From the NCBI GenBank assembly GCA_024704765.1, contig JAKMXF010000066.1, positions 1,237,883-1,301,882 on the forward strand: a stretch of 64,000 bases of DNA, given 5' to 3'. Positions 29,370 through 39,401 of the stretch are shown here, piece by piece. Source of the stretch: Oopsacas minuta (taxonomy: Eukaryota > Porifera > Hexactinellida > Lyssacinosida > Leucopsacidae). The position numbers and the translations under genes are program-made. Within the stretch, counting starts at the first letter, position 1, and the number at the start of each line of letters is the position of its first letter. A model generated the notes under the pieces. The model was not told the origin of the DNA, searched no databases, and was given only the letters and a program-made list of their open reading frames with translations.

Positions 29370-31223
29370 ATGGAAGAACCAGATGAAGTAACACTCGTAT
29401 TCAATAAAAATTTCATATTTGAAGAACCTCTTCCAACAACTAGCATAGACTTCAAACCGCCATCGATTCTCCCAAACCACCAATTCACAGTAAAACGACA
29501 ACACCGTTCATCAGTTGAGGATAAAGTAGCACGTATCCGTGAGGAAAATGAGAAATACAACTCCATGACGTCACAAATACCATCAGAGTCAGAATCAAGT
29601 GAAGATGATACAACCACGGATACAGGACAACCATTCTTTTCAAACTATCCAAGCGGTGGAATCAATAGTTTTTCAGACATGTCACTCAGTAGACCCTTAC
29701 TTAAAGCAGTGAATCAATTAGGATTCGCTGATCCCACCCCAATACAGTCACGTGCTATACCAATAGCATTAGCAGGTAAGGATATATGTGGGTGTGCTGC
29801 TACAGGTAGTGGTAAAACAGCTGCGTTTTTACTGCCAATACTAGAGCGTTTGTTATACAAATCGAAAGAGCATGCGAGTACACGTGTACTGATACTAAGC
29901 CCAACTCGTGAGTTGGCGATACAAACTCATACGGTAAGTTTACAGCTCTGTCATTTCTCTGCTGCTATACGCTTGTGTCTAGTAGCTGGTGGGATCGATT
30001 TACGTGCACAAGAACGTGCAGTACGAAACCGCCCTGATATTATAGTGGCCACACCCGGTCGGCTAATTGATCTACTACATAACACGCCATCATTCGACCT
30101 GGGAAGTCTGGAAGTATTAGTATTAGATGAAGCTGATAGAATGCTAGAAGAGCATTTTGAACTTGAGCTACAAGAAATTCTACGTTTATGCCCGAAACAT
30201 AGACAAACATTATTATTTTCCGCTACTATGACAGATCAGGTTGAAAAACTAGCTAAATTATCTCTACAGAAACCAGTTAGATTATTTGTGGATAAAAACA
30301 CGGATGTTGCCGCTACGTTAAAGCAAGAATTCATTCGTATACGAGCTGATCACGAGAATGATCGTGAAGCTATGTTATATGCTCTTTGCAAAAGAACATT
30401 CACTTCACGCTGCCTCGTGTTTTTACCTACGAAACACCTAGCACACAGGTTACACATTTGTTTTTCATTGTTAGGCATTAATGCAGCTGAATTGCATGGT
30501 AATCTTACACAAGCACAGCGAGTTGAGTCGTTAGAAAGTTTCAAAAAGGGTGATGTTAATTTCCTGCTAGCTACAGATCTCGCAGCACGTGGCCTGGATA
30601 TTGAAGGAGTACATACGGTTATTAATTATAATATGCCAGCTACTTTACAGCAATATATACATCGTGTCGGCCGTACCGCGAGGGCTGGACGATCGGGGAG
30701 AGCTGTGTCACTTGTCGGAGAGAATGGTAGGAAAGTTTTGAAAGAGGCTGTGAAGGGGAAACATCATCAAACTTCCGTGAAGAGAGTTGTACCTGGATTT
30801 ATTATAGAAGCATGTAAGAAAGAATTAGAGAATATATCAGAGGATGTTATTAGAGTACTGGAAGAGGAAAAGGAGGAGAAGGAGATGGCAGCTGGTGAAA
30901 TGGAGATTAGAAAAGCTGAAAATTTGATAAAACATCGTGATGAGATAGCAAGTAGACCAGCTAGAACATGGTTTATCAATAAAAACGATCGTAAGACGAA
31001 ATCTAAAGGAAAACCACCAGATAAGGGAATTGTTATTAAACAGAGATTAGCTAATAAAGTAGCTAAACGATCTGAAAAACCGAAAAGATTGAGAGTATTT
31101 GGAGAAGAAGGTAAGAAGAATAAACGAAATAATAAGCGTAAACAGATTGGGAAAGTTGATAGAAATATCCACAAACAAGAACCTGGAAAACGAAAAAAGT
31201 TTAACAAAATATTCAAGAAATAA
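29370..31223 (+). CDS. DDX27: DEAD-box RNA helicase, DDX27/Drs1 type
   Basis: 617 residues, intronless. All helicase motifs are present: Q motif (F-x-D-M-S-L...P-T-P-I-Q), Walker A A-T-G-S-G-K-T (144-150), P-T-R-E-L-A, T-P-G-R-L, D-E-A-D at 253-256, S-A-T, then T-D-L-A-A-R-G-L-D and H-R-V-G-R-T-A-R. The F-S-D-M-S-L-S-R-P-L-L-K-A segment, the D-L-A-A-R-G-L-D-I-E-G-V spacing and the lysine-rich C-terminal tail of about 130 residues (R-T-W-F-x-x-K followed by basic repeats) fit DDX27/yeast Drs1, a nucleolar helicase for large-subunit rRNA processing. It is shorter than human DDX27 (about 796) because the acidic N-terminal extension is reduced. The basic tail is a likely nucleolar targeting signal. 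Confidence 0.93.
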   Translation: MEEPDEVTLVFNKNFIFEEPLPTTSIDFKPPSILPNHQFTVKRQHRSSVEDKVARIREENEKYNSMTSQIPSESESSEDDTTTDTGQPFFSNYPSGGINSFSDMSLSRPLLKAVNQLGFADPTPIQSRAIPIALAGKDICGCAATGSGKTAAFLLPILERLLYKSKEHASTRVLILSPTRELAIQTHTVSLQLCHFSAAIRLCLVAGGIDLRAQERAVRNRPDIIVATPGRLIDLLHNTPSFDLGSLEVLVLDEADRMLEEHFELELQEILRLCPKHRQTLLFSATMTDQVEKLAKLSLQKPVRLFVDKNTDVAATLKQEFIRIRADHENDREAMLYALCKRTFTSRCLVFLPTKHLAHRLHICFSLLGINAAELHGNLTQAQRVESLESFKKGDVNFLLATDLAARGLDIEGVHTVINYNMPATLQQYIHRVGRTARAGRSGRAVSLVGENGRKVLKEAVKGKHHQTSVKRVVPGFIIEACKKELENISEDVIRVLEEEKEEKEMAAGEMEIRKAENLIKHRDEIASRPARTWFINKNDRKTKSKGKPPDKGIVIKQRLANKVAKRSEKPKRLRVFGEEGKKNKRNNKRKQIGKVDRNIHKQEPGKRKKFNKIFKK

Positions 31224-31489
31224 GAAGAAAAAATATATTTCACTTAGGTGCTAGAATGATTTATTCTATTTCTTGGGTTCTTAGGATAAAATTCAACACA
31301 GCATAATTCTGGTATTTTACAATTGTATTTAGGGAAGAACATACTTTCCAACCATTTGCGAGAAGTCCTTTTCTGACCTATTGGGAGTGTTAAGATGGGA
31401 CTAAGTTTGGAAATGTCAGCTATTATATATGTTAGATTGCTATTCAGGGAAATTGGGTATTTGCTAATACCTATAAGGCTATACCTATA

Positions 31490-31572
31490 GACAACTCCAG
31501 TTACATACCTTATTTGATTTAATTATCGCAGTCCCTTGAGCTTAGATATGACCGGATAGCGGGAGCTGACTG
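31490..31572. mobile_element. Short MITE copy of the CAGTCAACTCC family
   Basis: The right end is GGGAGCTGACTG followed by TA, and on the complementary strand this reads CAGTCAGCTCCC. Internally CGCAGTCCCTTGAGCTTA matches the family's conserved AAGCTCAAGGGA block. The left end is GACAACTCCAG after TA. It lies 75 bases upstream of the frataxin start codon. Confidence 0.5.
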
Positions 31573-31647
31573 TACATTCACTTGTCCTGATATACAGTTA
31601 AACATTCACTAACTTTTAGTAAATTCATATCTTCCTTTATTCTTAGA

Positions 31648-32169
31648 ATGTATTATAGATATCTCAAACTTTTAAACTCTACTCTCCTACCAATCAAATC
31701 TTATAGAAAAGTCCATTCCATTTCTCAATACCAAAATCCCACCAAATTCTCTCTTTCTACTCCCTCAATACAAACCATTACCCCTAACAAACACTACACC
31801 GCTATACCAACATTATCCATTGTCCAATTTGAACAAATATCTGAGAATACACTACAATCCCTCACAGAGTATTTTGACTCATTACCAAGCCTTGTACAAT
31901 GCTCTAAGCAGTATGACGTCAATTTCGCAGATGGTGTACTTACAATTATTGTTAATGATGACATAGGTACTTATGTTATTAATAAACAAACCCCTAATAG
32001 ACAGATTTGGCTATCTTCACCTATCAGTGGTCCGAAGCGATTTGATTTGGTAAATACACGTTGGATATATTTGCATGATAATTCTTGTCTTCATGATTTG
32101 TTGCAGAGAGAATTCTCTGATATTTTCAAGATTCAGCTTGTATTAGATAAAACTAGGTCTTTTATATGA
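31648..32169 (+). CDS. FXN: Frataxin, mitochondrial
   Basis: 173 residues, single exon. Residues 1 to about 50 are rich in Lys, Arg, Ser and Tyr with almost no acidic residues, as in a mitochondrial targeting sequence. The mature part has the frataxin fold signatures: an acidic first helix, Y-D-V-N-F-A-D-G-V-L-T at 89-99, G-T-Y-V-I-N-K-Q-T-P-N at 107-117, I-W-L-S-S-P at 120-125 and G-P-K-R-F-D at 128-133, then Trp139. Trp121 and Arg131 correspond to human Trp155 and Arg165, which contact the NFS1-ISCU assembly complex. The protein stimulates sulfur transfer during iron-sulfur cluster assembly in the matrix. It has usual length and no break. Confidence 0.95.
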   Translation: MYYRYLKLLNSTLLPIKSYRKVHSISQYQNPTKFSLSTPSIQTITPNKHYTAIPTLSIVQFEQISENTLQSLTEYFDSLPSLVQCSKQYDVNFADGVLTIIVNDDIGTYVINKQTPNRQIWLSSPISGPKRFDLVNTRWIYLHDNSCLHDLLQREFSDIFKIQLVLDKTRSFI

Positions 32170-32820
32170 AACCACAATGCATTTATTTTTTGTCTTATTT
32201 ATCAAATACTGAGATTAATTTATACAGAGGGTTGAATACTAACTAATGTATAAGAAAGTATTGTACTTATGGGCCGCTCGCCACTAACTTTTCATTATCC
32301 TTTATCGCAAGGGTTGTTTAGACACCCTCTTGCTTTAATAATCCGCGCTAGCCATGTGTCTTCTTTATTATCTTTTAGCTAATTATCCGTCTTCTAGTTT
32401 ATTCAACCAATCCGCTCTCATTAAAATTTACCGATTGGACTTCTAGCTTAATATTTAATTCAATTCAGCTATATGTCATAATTATTTCGGAATACATAAG
32501 TAATAGAAGCTAAAAGCTCGTTGATATATATGCCAGGGGACAATTGAATTCATACTCCTCATCAAGGTACGCATATTATCTTAACTAAATTTATTGAATG
32601 ATTATTGAGTAATTGACAAAGTGTCGAAACATGTACGTCACCTTCAAAATTGAGTCAATTAATTACAGGGATTCTCAATTTCAATGGTAACACAAATAAT
32701 CTCCTTATCTGTGTTTACCGTGCTGGTATTAACCAGCTTCTACTGTAGCCATTTTTGGTATAATTAGAGTTTTGTATTTACAATTATTATGTATCTAGCT
32801 TATATCTCTTAGCAAATAGA

Positions 32821-34005
32821 ATGGCAGATAGATACGGGGCTAATATACCCAGTCAAACTATATACGTCAATAACTTAAACGATAAAATCAAGAAACCTGA
32901 GTTAATAAAATCTATTCACGCTATATTCTCACAATTTGGTAAAATTTTGGAAATTATTGCTTCTAAAAACTTCAAAATGAGAGGACAAGCTTTTATAGTA
33001 TTTGAGGATATATCATGTTCTACTAATGCATTACAGTCTATGCAAGGATTTCCTTTTTATGATAAACCAATGAGAATAGCATTCGCGAAGTCTAAATCAG
33101 ATGCTATTGCTAAGATTGATGGTAAGTGAAACCGAGTATAACGAAATGTATCCAATACTTACCAACGCCTTTACATACCGTTTCCCCTTTCCTTTCCTTG
33201 TCCAGCCTTGTATTTTTTTCAGGGTTTCATTTCTAAATGAATTATACGATTATCCCTTATTACATACAATGATATCCTGAATAGACCAAATTAGAAAGCA
33301 TTTGCAAGATCTTTAGGTAATTCATTGTACTTAAGACTCAGCAGTAATAAGAAAATACTCATATTATTGGCTAAAAATTATGACATATATGTTCCAATTA
33401 TTAAGCGTATCTTATCTAATTTTAGGGTTACGTTGGCGACTGAATTATCGGCGAACTTTTTAATTATAATACTCAATAGAAAGTGACTCTTAGCTTGAAT
33501 AATGAGCTTCTTATTGAGACTTGTATAGAAAATCTCGAAACGATATCGGCTGCAGACATTTAAATACAGTGTTTATTCATTCATTATAACATCTTATTTA
33601 GGTTCGTACGCAGAGAGACGCAAGAAACGAATGGAAGAAGTAACACACTCTACGAAAAGACCTCACAAAGAGAAATCTCACAAAACAACTCATCCCACAT
33701 CTCACAACACCCAACAAATGCCTGCTTACCAGAGACCAATATCATCCATGGTCCCACAACGTGAACTCCCTAATAAAATCCTATTCGTGACTAATCTCCC
33801 TGATGGAAGCAGTGAGGACATGGTGAAGGTATTATTCAGTAGATACCCTGGCTATAGAGAGGTGAGGTTGGTACCAGGACGTCCTGATCTCGCATTTGTA
33901 GAGTTTGAGACTGAAGATACTGCTACGACTGCTAAATCTCAATTGGATAATTTCCAAGTTAAGCCTGAACACTATATGCGTGTTGCGTATGCTAAGCGTG
34001 ATTGA
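32821..34005 (+). CDS. SNRPA: U1A/U2B''-type snRNP protein (SNF), two exons
   Basis: Exons 32821-33121 and 33602-34005 are joined across GTAAGT (33122) and a TTTAG acceptor (33600-33601), giving 234 residues; the split codon is Gly. RRM1 has RNP2 I-Y-V-N-N-L at 14-19 and RNP1 R-G-Q-A-F-I-V-F at 54-61, the exact class that binds the U1 snRNA stem-loop II or U2 stem-loop IV. The splice point is followed by a basic A-E-R-R-K-K-R segment, a His/Thr-rich linker, and RRM2 with I-L-F-V-T-N-L and L-A-F-V-E-F. The second RRM is as in U1A and Drosophila SNF. One gene may serve both U1A and U2B'' roles, as in flies. The product acts in the nuclear spliceosome. Confidence 0.93.
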
Positions 34006-35414
34006 ATTTATTAGTTATGACGTCATATTTTATTGAATAAGCAGATTTTCAATCACGAATTTGTTAGGAAATCTCTAGTTTTTGGGGCGATTTTGTGTTT
34101 TATTTACTGCATTCTGGGGAGTCAGCGTTATTATCCTGGTTGCTAAGGAGAGATTGGATCATTTTTTGAGACCAATATTCCGAGATTATATAAGTCGAAA
34201 CTCTTTTCTTGTAATTATTGGGTAATCAGAGGATATTTTATTCATCCATGGTCCGGCTCTTGTAATTGAAAAGTGTTTTACCATAACAATTGTCAAGAAA
34301 TTTGATATTCCAAGTTATCTACATATTAACGTAGTCAATTCTCATTATGTTAATATTAATATGAGCTATATACGAATTCAATTCAATTTGAGCATTTGAT
34401 TTCTGTATTTCTATGCTGTTCAGTGTTGATACAGGTCCGTAGCAGTGAATTTAAGTGGTAAGGTGATGGCCGTGCCAGCCGCACGTTTCCTACAACCATG
34501 TCATACTTATTGATTTCAAGTTTTTATACCATGCATATAATAGTATATCGCTGAATAAACGTCCCAGCGAATATTTCTTCGTGTAGGCGAAAGCCTCGGT
34601 GCGACACACAATCTTTCACATCACTTTTCATCTCCAGTGTTTTGTCCTAAATGATTCTCAAGCAAAATCTCTCTCTGTCAACAAATAATTATCTCTCCAA
34701 AGCCTTCATTCCCTCCAACGCTATTCAAAATACCTTATCAACTCTGATATTAAATTTCAACTAATATTCGTTAATATTCCGGGGGCGAAATCTTCTTCAC
34801 CAACGTAAACTTGTTTTTACTCCTTAATCTTTAATTTCAAATATTTTTCATTTACGCCACTATCTCACTTATCTGCGGCATTCCTTTCGCCACCAAAACT
34901 GTCTGATAATAATCGTAGTTCTTGCATGATCTCATGTGTCTTAATATGAATGTGCAAACATTTTTCACGTGTAGGATATTATTTAATTCAGTGGGTGAAC
35001 TTGCTGATATTTCTGGGTTATCTAGAGATATGATTGTAGTTAATAGCTGAGCAATTATACGCAATATTTCTATGCAAAATCCGAAATTAATTTTAACAAA
35101 ATATCTAAGTAATTCTCAATCATCTTTGGTGGTGTTATTAGCCAAACCATTAATCGAATCAAATGAATGTTAATTCCTTAACGGATTTATATTTCATTTG
35201 ATTTGTTGTTTAAAATCTATAAGTTATAATTTGCATTATCTTATTACTGTAAGCTAATAATGATTGACAAATTCCACATCCAAAAGCTCTTCAATATACT
35301 CGATACATATTTGCATAATATATTGGATACTATTATCCATTACTTATTGTAACTTTGATTGTTAATTTGGATCTGAATTATTTATAATGGACCTGATTTA
35401 ACGCATAACTCTAG
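34006..35414. other. Intergenic region 3' of U1A
   Basis: No supported gene in 1.4 kb. A 70-codon minus-strand frame (34852-35064) has no recognisable domain and lies in low-complexity AT-rich sequence. Confidence 0.4.
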
Positions 35415-35475
35415 ATTAGAATGCCAATACTTACAGTGAGTTTGACTATTTCACTGTAAGTATTGGCATTCTAAT
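35415..35475. ncRNA. Perfect 25-bp hairpin, candidate microRNA precursor
   Basis: Arms 35415-35439 and 35451-35475 are perfect reverse complements (left arm starts ATTAGAATGCCAATAC), with an 11-nt loop. The 61-nt size fits a pre-miRNA. Perfect pairing is unusual for animal microRNAs, so a young inverted duplication is an alternative. The strand cannot be decided, because a perfect hairpin folds in either transcript. Confidence 0.4.
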
Positions 35476-35966
35476 ACGTGAACTTGCTATTAGAAAACTA
35501 TTCAATCAAAAGACTTGTCAATGGAATATCTTTGTATACATATATGCTATCCATACAATTGTTGTAAACACATGTTTATTGCATCGATACATACGTATTT
35601 CCATGATAGATATTGCATTATGTTAATTATAGAATAATCGCAAGTAGAGTAGATTGGCAGTTTTACATCTATCGTATTCAGTAGTATTTGCCCCGGATTG
35701 ATATCCTGGCCCGCTCGGGTCTGCCAGATCCTGGGACTGCTCCTGATCCTATTTAGTATATCATCTACTATCTCGAATATATAACTTTCTCACTAGGAGT
35801 ACAACCAATTACCAACAAGCTTTCTATGGAAATAATTGGCCATATCTTTCAATGAAGTTATAATATTTATCCATTAATTACTACTAGTAGAGTGAATACC
35901 GGTTACAAGAACCACTTTGGGAGTAGCAATATGTGTTCTTATAACCGTTCTCATGTATTCCTGTAT

Positions 35967-36223
35967 ATACACTCCCTGGCCAAAAGTATTGGAACACTCG
36001 GCCACAATTGACACTTGGCACAAATATGCATTATACTTTAGTTGTTTAGGCTGAAGATAGTTTCAAACATTTGTGAACTTAATTCTATCATTAATTTTAT
36101 TATTACAATTGCCTTTTCTGATATATCCACAGGCTATTCAATACATATATTCTCACAAAGTTCCATATGCCACATGTGCCATTAGTGGTATGGTGTTCCA
36201 ATACTTTTGGCCAGGGAGTGTAT
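35967..36223. mobile_element. Tc1/mariner-like MITE with 31-bp perfect terminal inverted repeats
   Basis: The left arm 35967-35997 and right arm 36193-36223 are perfect inverted copies of 31 bases, including flanking TA. The core starts CACTCCCTGGCCAAAAGT, a classic Tc1-type terminus. TA target duplications lie at 35968-35969 and 36221-36222. The interior (about 190 bases) has no transposase. Identical arms indicate a recent insertion. It ends 92 bases before the Kelch gene's ATG. Confidence 0.85.
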
Positions 36224-36314
36224 CATGTCCGTTTTCCAGAGGATGGACCTTATATACAGTGTTCTTATAACAGGCATCCACTGTATTATGAATTAATATA
36301 GCATACTATCTAGC

Positions 36315-38216
36315 ATGACAGACTACATACAAGACTTCCCTAAAGAAACACTGGAGAATATGGAAGGACTCTGGCGTAACGGTCAGCTCTGTGATGTAGA
36401 GCTCCTAGCTGGTGAAGCTGTAATACGTGCCCATAGAGTTGTATTAGCTGCGTCTAGCTTATACTTCAGGGCAATGTTTACGTCACAAATGGCTGAATCA
36501 GGACAACGCACTGTAGAAATACAAGGAGTAGAAAGCTCAGCTCTACAAGCACTTGTTTCATTCGCATACTCAAGCAAACTTTGTGTCAACACTGATAATG
36601 CACAGGGATTATTGGTAGCATCGAATTTCCTACAAATGTCAAGGGCGAATACAATTTGTTCTAAGTTCTTACAAGAACATCTCACCTCACAGAATTGTCT
36701 TGATATCGCGGATTTCGCGGAAGATCATCATTGTCTTGACTTGTTAGAAGCCGCAAGTCGATTTTGTCTAAAACATTTCACAGACGTATCAAAAATGGAT
36801 AAATTCCTTCGCATTTCAACTCGCCGTTTAGACCAAATACTATCAAGTAATTATCTCGAATTACCAGATGGAGAGGATATAGCATTCGAAGCACTTATAC
36901 GTTGGGTTAAAATTGACCCTAGCAACCGTGAGGAATTTTTCCCTGATCTCTTAAACCTAATTAAACTCCCATTACTCAGAACTTTATTTTTCTCGTTAGA
37001 AGTTTGTGCAAATACTTTAGTATCAAATAGTGAAAGTTGTATGAATTTAGTGAGAGAAGCCGCGAAATGTATGTTTGACGAATCTGACAAAACAAGTCCA
37101 GCACATTTAAAACGATTACCCACACAAATACCCAAAAAATGGTGGCCTCGCGAAACTTTACGCGTTGGTGAGGTTATTCATATTTTAGGCGGGGTTTCAG
37201 AGCATGACACGTTAGGAAATGTTGAATGTTTCGACTCAACAAGAAACGAATGGGTAGTTAATGTTATACCGCAAATGACGCATAAACGTAGTGGCGTTGG
37301 TGTAGCTGTTCTTCACGGGTTACTTTTCGCGATCGGCGGATATTTAGACGGTAAAACATCTACAGACGCGGTGGAGTGTTACAATCCGCGTACACGTATA
37401 TGGTCACTAGTAGCCCACATGCATACAGCACGCATGAACCTTGGCGTATCTGCTATACCCGATTTAAGAGATTCTGATACAGGAGCAACCTATAACTTCG
37501 TATTTGCCGTAGGCGGATATTCAGGTAAGGTAATTCTAGGTAGTGTAGAGAGATATGACATGATGACTGACGTATGGCATGAAGTCTGTCCAATGAATAC
37601 CCCAAGACGTAACGTGGGTGTTGGGGTTATTGGCCCGTTTTTATACGCAGTTGGTGGTTCAAATCGTGATGACGGTAGTCGTTCAAATTTAAATAGCATG
37701 GAGAGGTATGACCCGATTAATGATACGTGGACGGAAATGCCCCCGATGAATAGGTCAAGAGGTGCCGCATCCATCGCTGCATTAAACAACTGTTTATATG
37801 CTGTAGGAGGATATGACAGTGGTCAGTGGCTTAATGAAGTAGAACGTTTCGATCCACAAGTTGGCCAGTGGACATTAGTTGCTCCATTGAATCATTGTCG
37901 TACTGGCATAGCTGTAACCGCGTTAAACGGGGAAGTTTATGCTATAGGAGGCTATGATGGAGTAAAAACGGTTGATATCGTAGAGAAATATAACGAGAGG
38001 ACCGGAAATTGGTCTGAAGTAAGTCCGTTAAATTGGGGGAGATCTGTACCAGGTGTAGCAGTCAATCACCTATGGCCTAGCATACAACAGCAATTGAATC
38101 CAGCTCCCAATAAAGTACTAAATGCTTGGGGGAAACCAGTAACAGCAAGCAATCCACAAACACAATTAAATCAACGCAATTTTTTCAATTCAGACAGCTC
38201 AGAATCAACGCTTTAA
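36315..38216 (+). CDS. BTB-BACK-Kelch protein, CUL3 adaptor (KLHL family)
   Basis: 633 residues, intronless. The BTB domain spans about 15-125 (C-D-V-E-L, A-H-R-V-V-L-A-A-S-S-x-Y-F-R-A-M-F). The BACK domain spans about 130-235 (C-L-D-I-A-D-F-A-E-D...R-W-V). Six Kelch repeats lie at about 285-580, each with a G-G pair (L-G-G-V, I-G-G-Y, V-G-G-Y, V-G-G-S, V-G-G-Y, I-G-G-Y) and following Y/F-D-P or W. This architecture makes substrate receptors for CUL3-RING ubiquitin ligases; the BTB binds CUL3 and the propeller selects the substrate. I cannot pick one vertebrate orthologue by eye (KLHL8, 17, 18 and 20 are all candidates), so no symbol is given. The tail of about 40 residues after the propeller is Asn/Gln/Ser-rich. 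Confidence 0.92.
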   Translation: MTDYIQDFPKETLENMEGLWRNGQLCDVELLAGEAVIRAHRVVLAASSLYFRAMFTSQMAESGQRTVEIQGVESSALQALVSFAYSSKLCVNTDNAQGLLVASNFLQMSRANTICSKFLQEHLTSQNCLDIADFAEDHHCLDLLEAASRFCLKHFTDVSKMDKFLRISTRRLDQILSSNYLELPDGEDIAFEALIRWVKIDPSNREEFFPDLLNLIKLPLLRTLFFSLEVCANTLVSNSESCMNLVREAAKCMFDESDKTSPAHLKRLPTQIPKKWWPRETLRVGEVIHILGGVSEHDTLGNVECFDSTRNEWVVNVIPQMTHKRSGVGVAVLHGLLFAIGGYLDGKTSTDAVECYNPRTRIWSLVAHMHTARMNLGVSAIPDLRDSDTGATYNFVFAVGGYSGKVILGSVERYDMMTDVWHEVCPMNTPRRNVGVGVIGPFLYAVGGSNRDDGSRSNLNSMERYDPINDTWTEMPPMNRSRGAASIAALNNCLYAVGGYDSGQWLNEVERFDPQVGQWTLVAPLNHCRTGIAVTALNGEVYAIGGYDGVKTVDIVEKYNERTGNWSEVSPLNWGRSVPGVAVNHLWPSIQQQLNPAPNKVLNAWGKPVTASNPQTQLNQRNFFNSDSSESTL

Positions 38217-38350
38217 TTCATCTTTCAAACAATTATCACAGATATTATAATTCTACTATATTATTGTTACAATCAGATAGTACTTGTGATATTTTAATTG
38301 ATAAATGTACTAGCTAAGCAATAGTTGGTATATGTCGTGTTGGGTTGCTC

Positions 38351-38370
38351 CTCTCTCTCTCTCTCTCTCT
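38351..38370. repeat. (CT)n microsatellite
   Basis: Ten perfect CT units, with further CT-rich sequence on both sides (about 38347-38387). It lies 130 bases after the Kelch gene stop, probably in its 3' UTR. Confidence 0.9.
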
Positions 38371-39062
38371 ATCTTCTGTCTCTCTGAATGTAAATTTATG
38401 ATGTAATACTTAATTGCAATTGAACCACGTTATAGCTTTTGAATTTGATTGTGAGATCCTATAAAACATTTGTGCTCTATTGATGTTAATACGTCTTCCC
38501 GATCCTGCAAAATCTAACAACATGATTAACTCCAAACTAGTCTTATTTGCAATTTTGGTTAACTTCAGATTGTCATATTTTCGTCACGTCTATTAATTCA
38601 CCAACAGCATAATCATATCCTCAAGATAATAATCTTAATGTATAGAATCTCCAATCTAGCATTATTTGATTGGATTATAATAGGACAACTTGACGCATGC
38701 CTTCATTATCCTATTACAGCTTAATGCAATTACCTTCGTTATATATTTTAATCGATAAATCTATAATTGTTTCCTGTGAATAGCTATTGTACGATATTTT
38801 CAAATTCATTTCCAATACCCACACAGGAATATATTATTCTTTCATGTGTATTTACATATGATTAGCATTTAATAAAAACAGATTGTGCTTATTTCAGGAC
38901 GCATCCATGTCAATTCATAGATGCTTTTTTTGGTTAATCGGCACTGGCGGGACCAATTAAACCCGATTGAACAAAATAGACTTATCAATTAAAAGAATGC
39001 ATGTTTTGAATTATTATGAAGTTTCACATGCGAGTTAGTAGAACCGCTTTCTTGACTTGATA

Positions 39063-39221
39063 CAGTTTATCTCCACTCATGTTACATCGAACACGGATAT
39101 ATCAAAATACTCGCTTATATCGAAGTCTTAGATTGTACAAAATTGCTCCCAAACCTTCAGAGTAACATAAATTACTTCTGTTATATCGAAGTAATTATCG
39201 CGGATCCTTGAGCTTCATTTG
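39063..39221. mobile_element. Diverged MITE related to the CAGTCAACTCC family
   Basis: The left end is TA followed by CAGTTTATCTCCACTCATG; near the right end is ATCGCGGATCCTTGAGCTTC, the inverted form of the family's conserved AGCTCAAGG-TCGCGAT block. The right terminus is degraded, so the end coordinate is approximate. It lies about 180 bases upstream of the OSER1-like start codon. Confidence 0.35.
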
Positions 39222-39401
39222 AAGAGTGAATTTGCATATTTATCCTATTCGTTGCAATAAAATTTCCAAAATAGGAACGTTCAATTACAAACTAAGTTGG
39301 AGTGGAACAGTCGGGCCCTGAGCGTAACTCTCAAATATCGAAATTCCTGCAAAAATTAATTATTTTTATGTATACTTTGATCCCATTAGGAATATTATAG
39401 T

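Noticed and set aside
34852-35064. 70-codon minus-strand frame
   Set aside because: Composition is unremarkable for this DNA, with no homology or splice context.
36073-36270. 65-codon frame upstream of the Kelch gene
   Set aside because: It crosses the right end of the Tc1-like MITE and is explained by that element.
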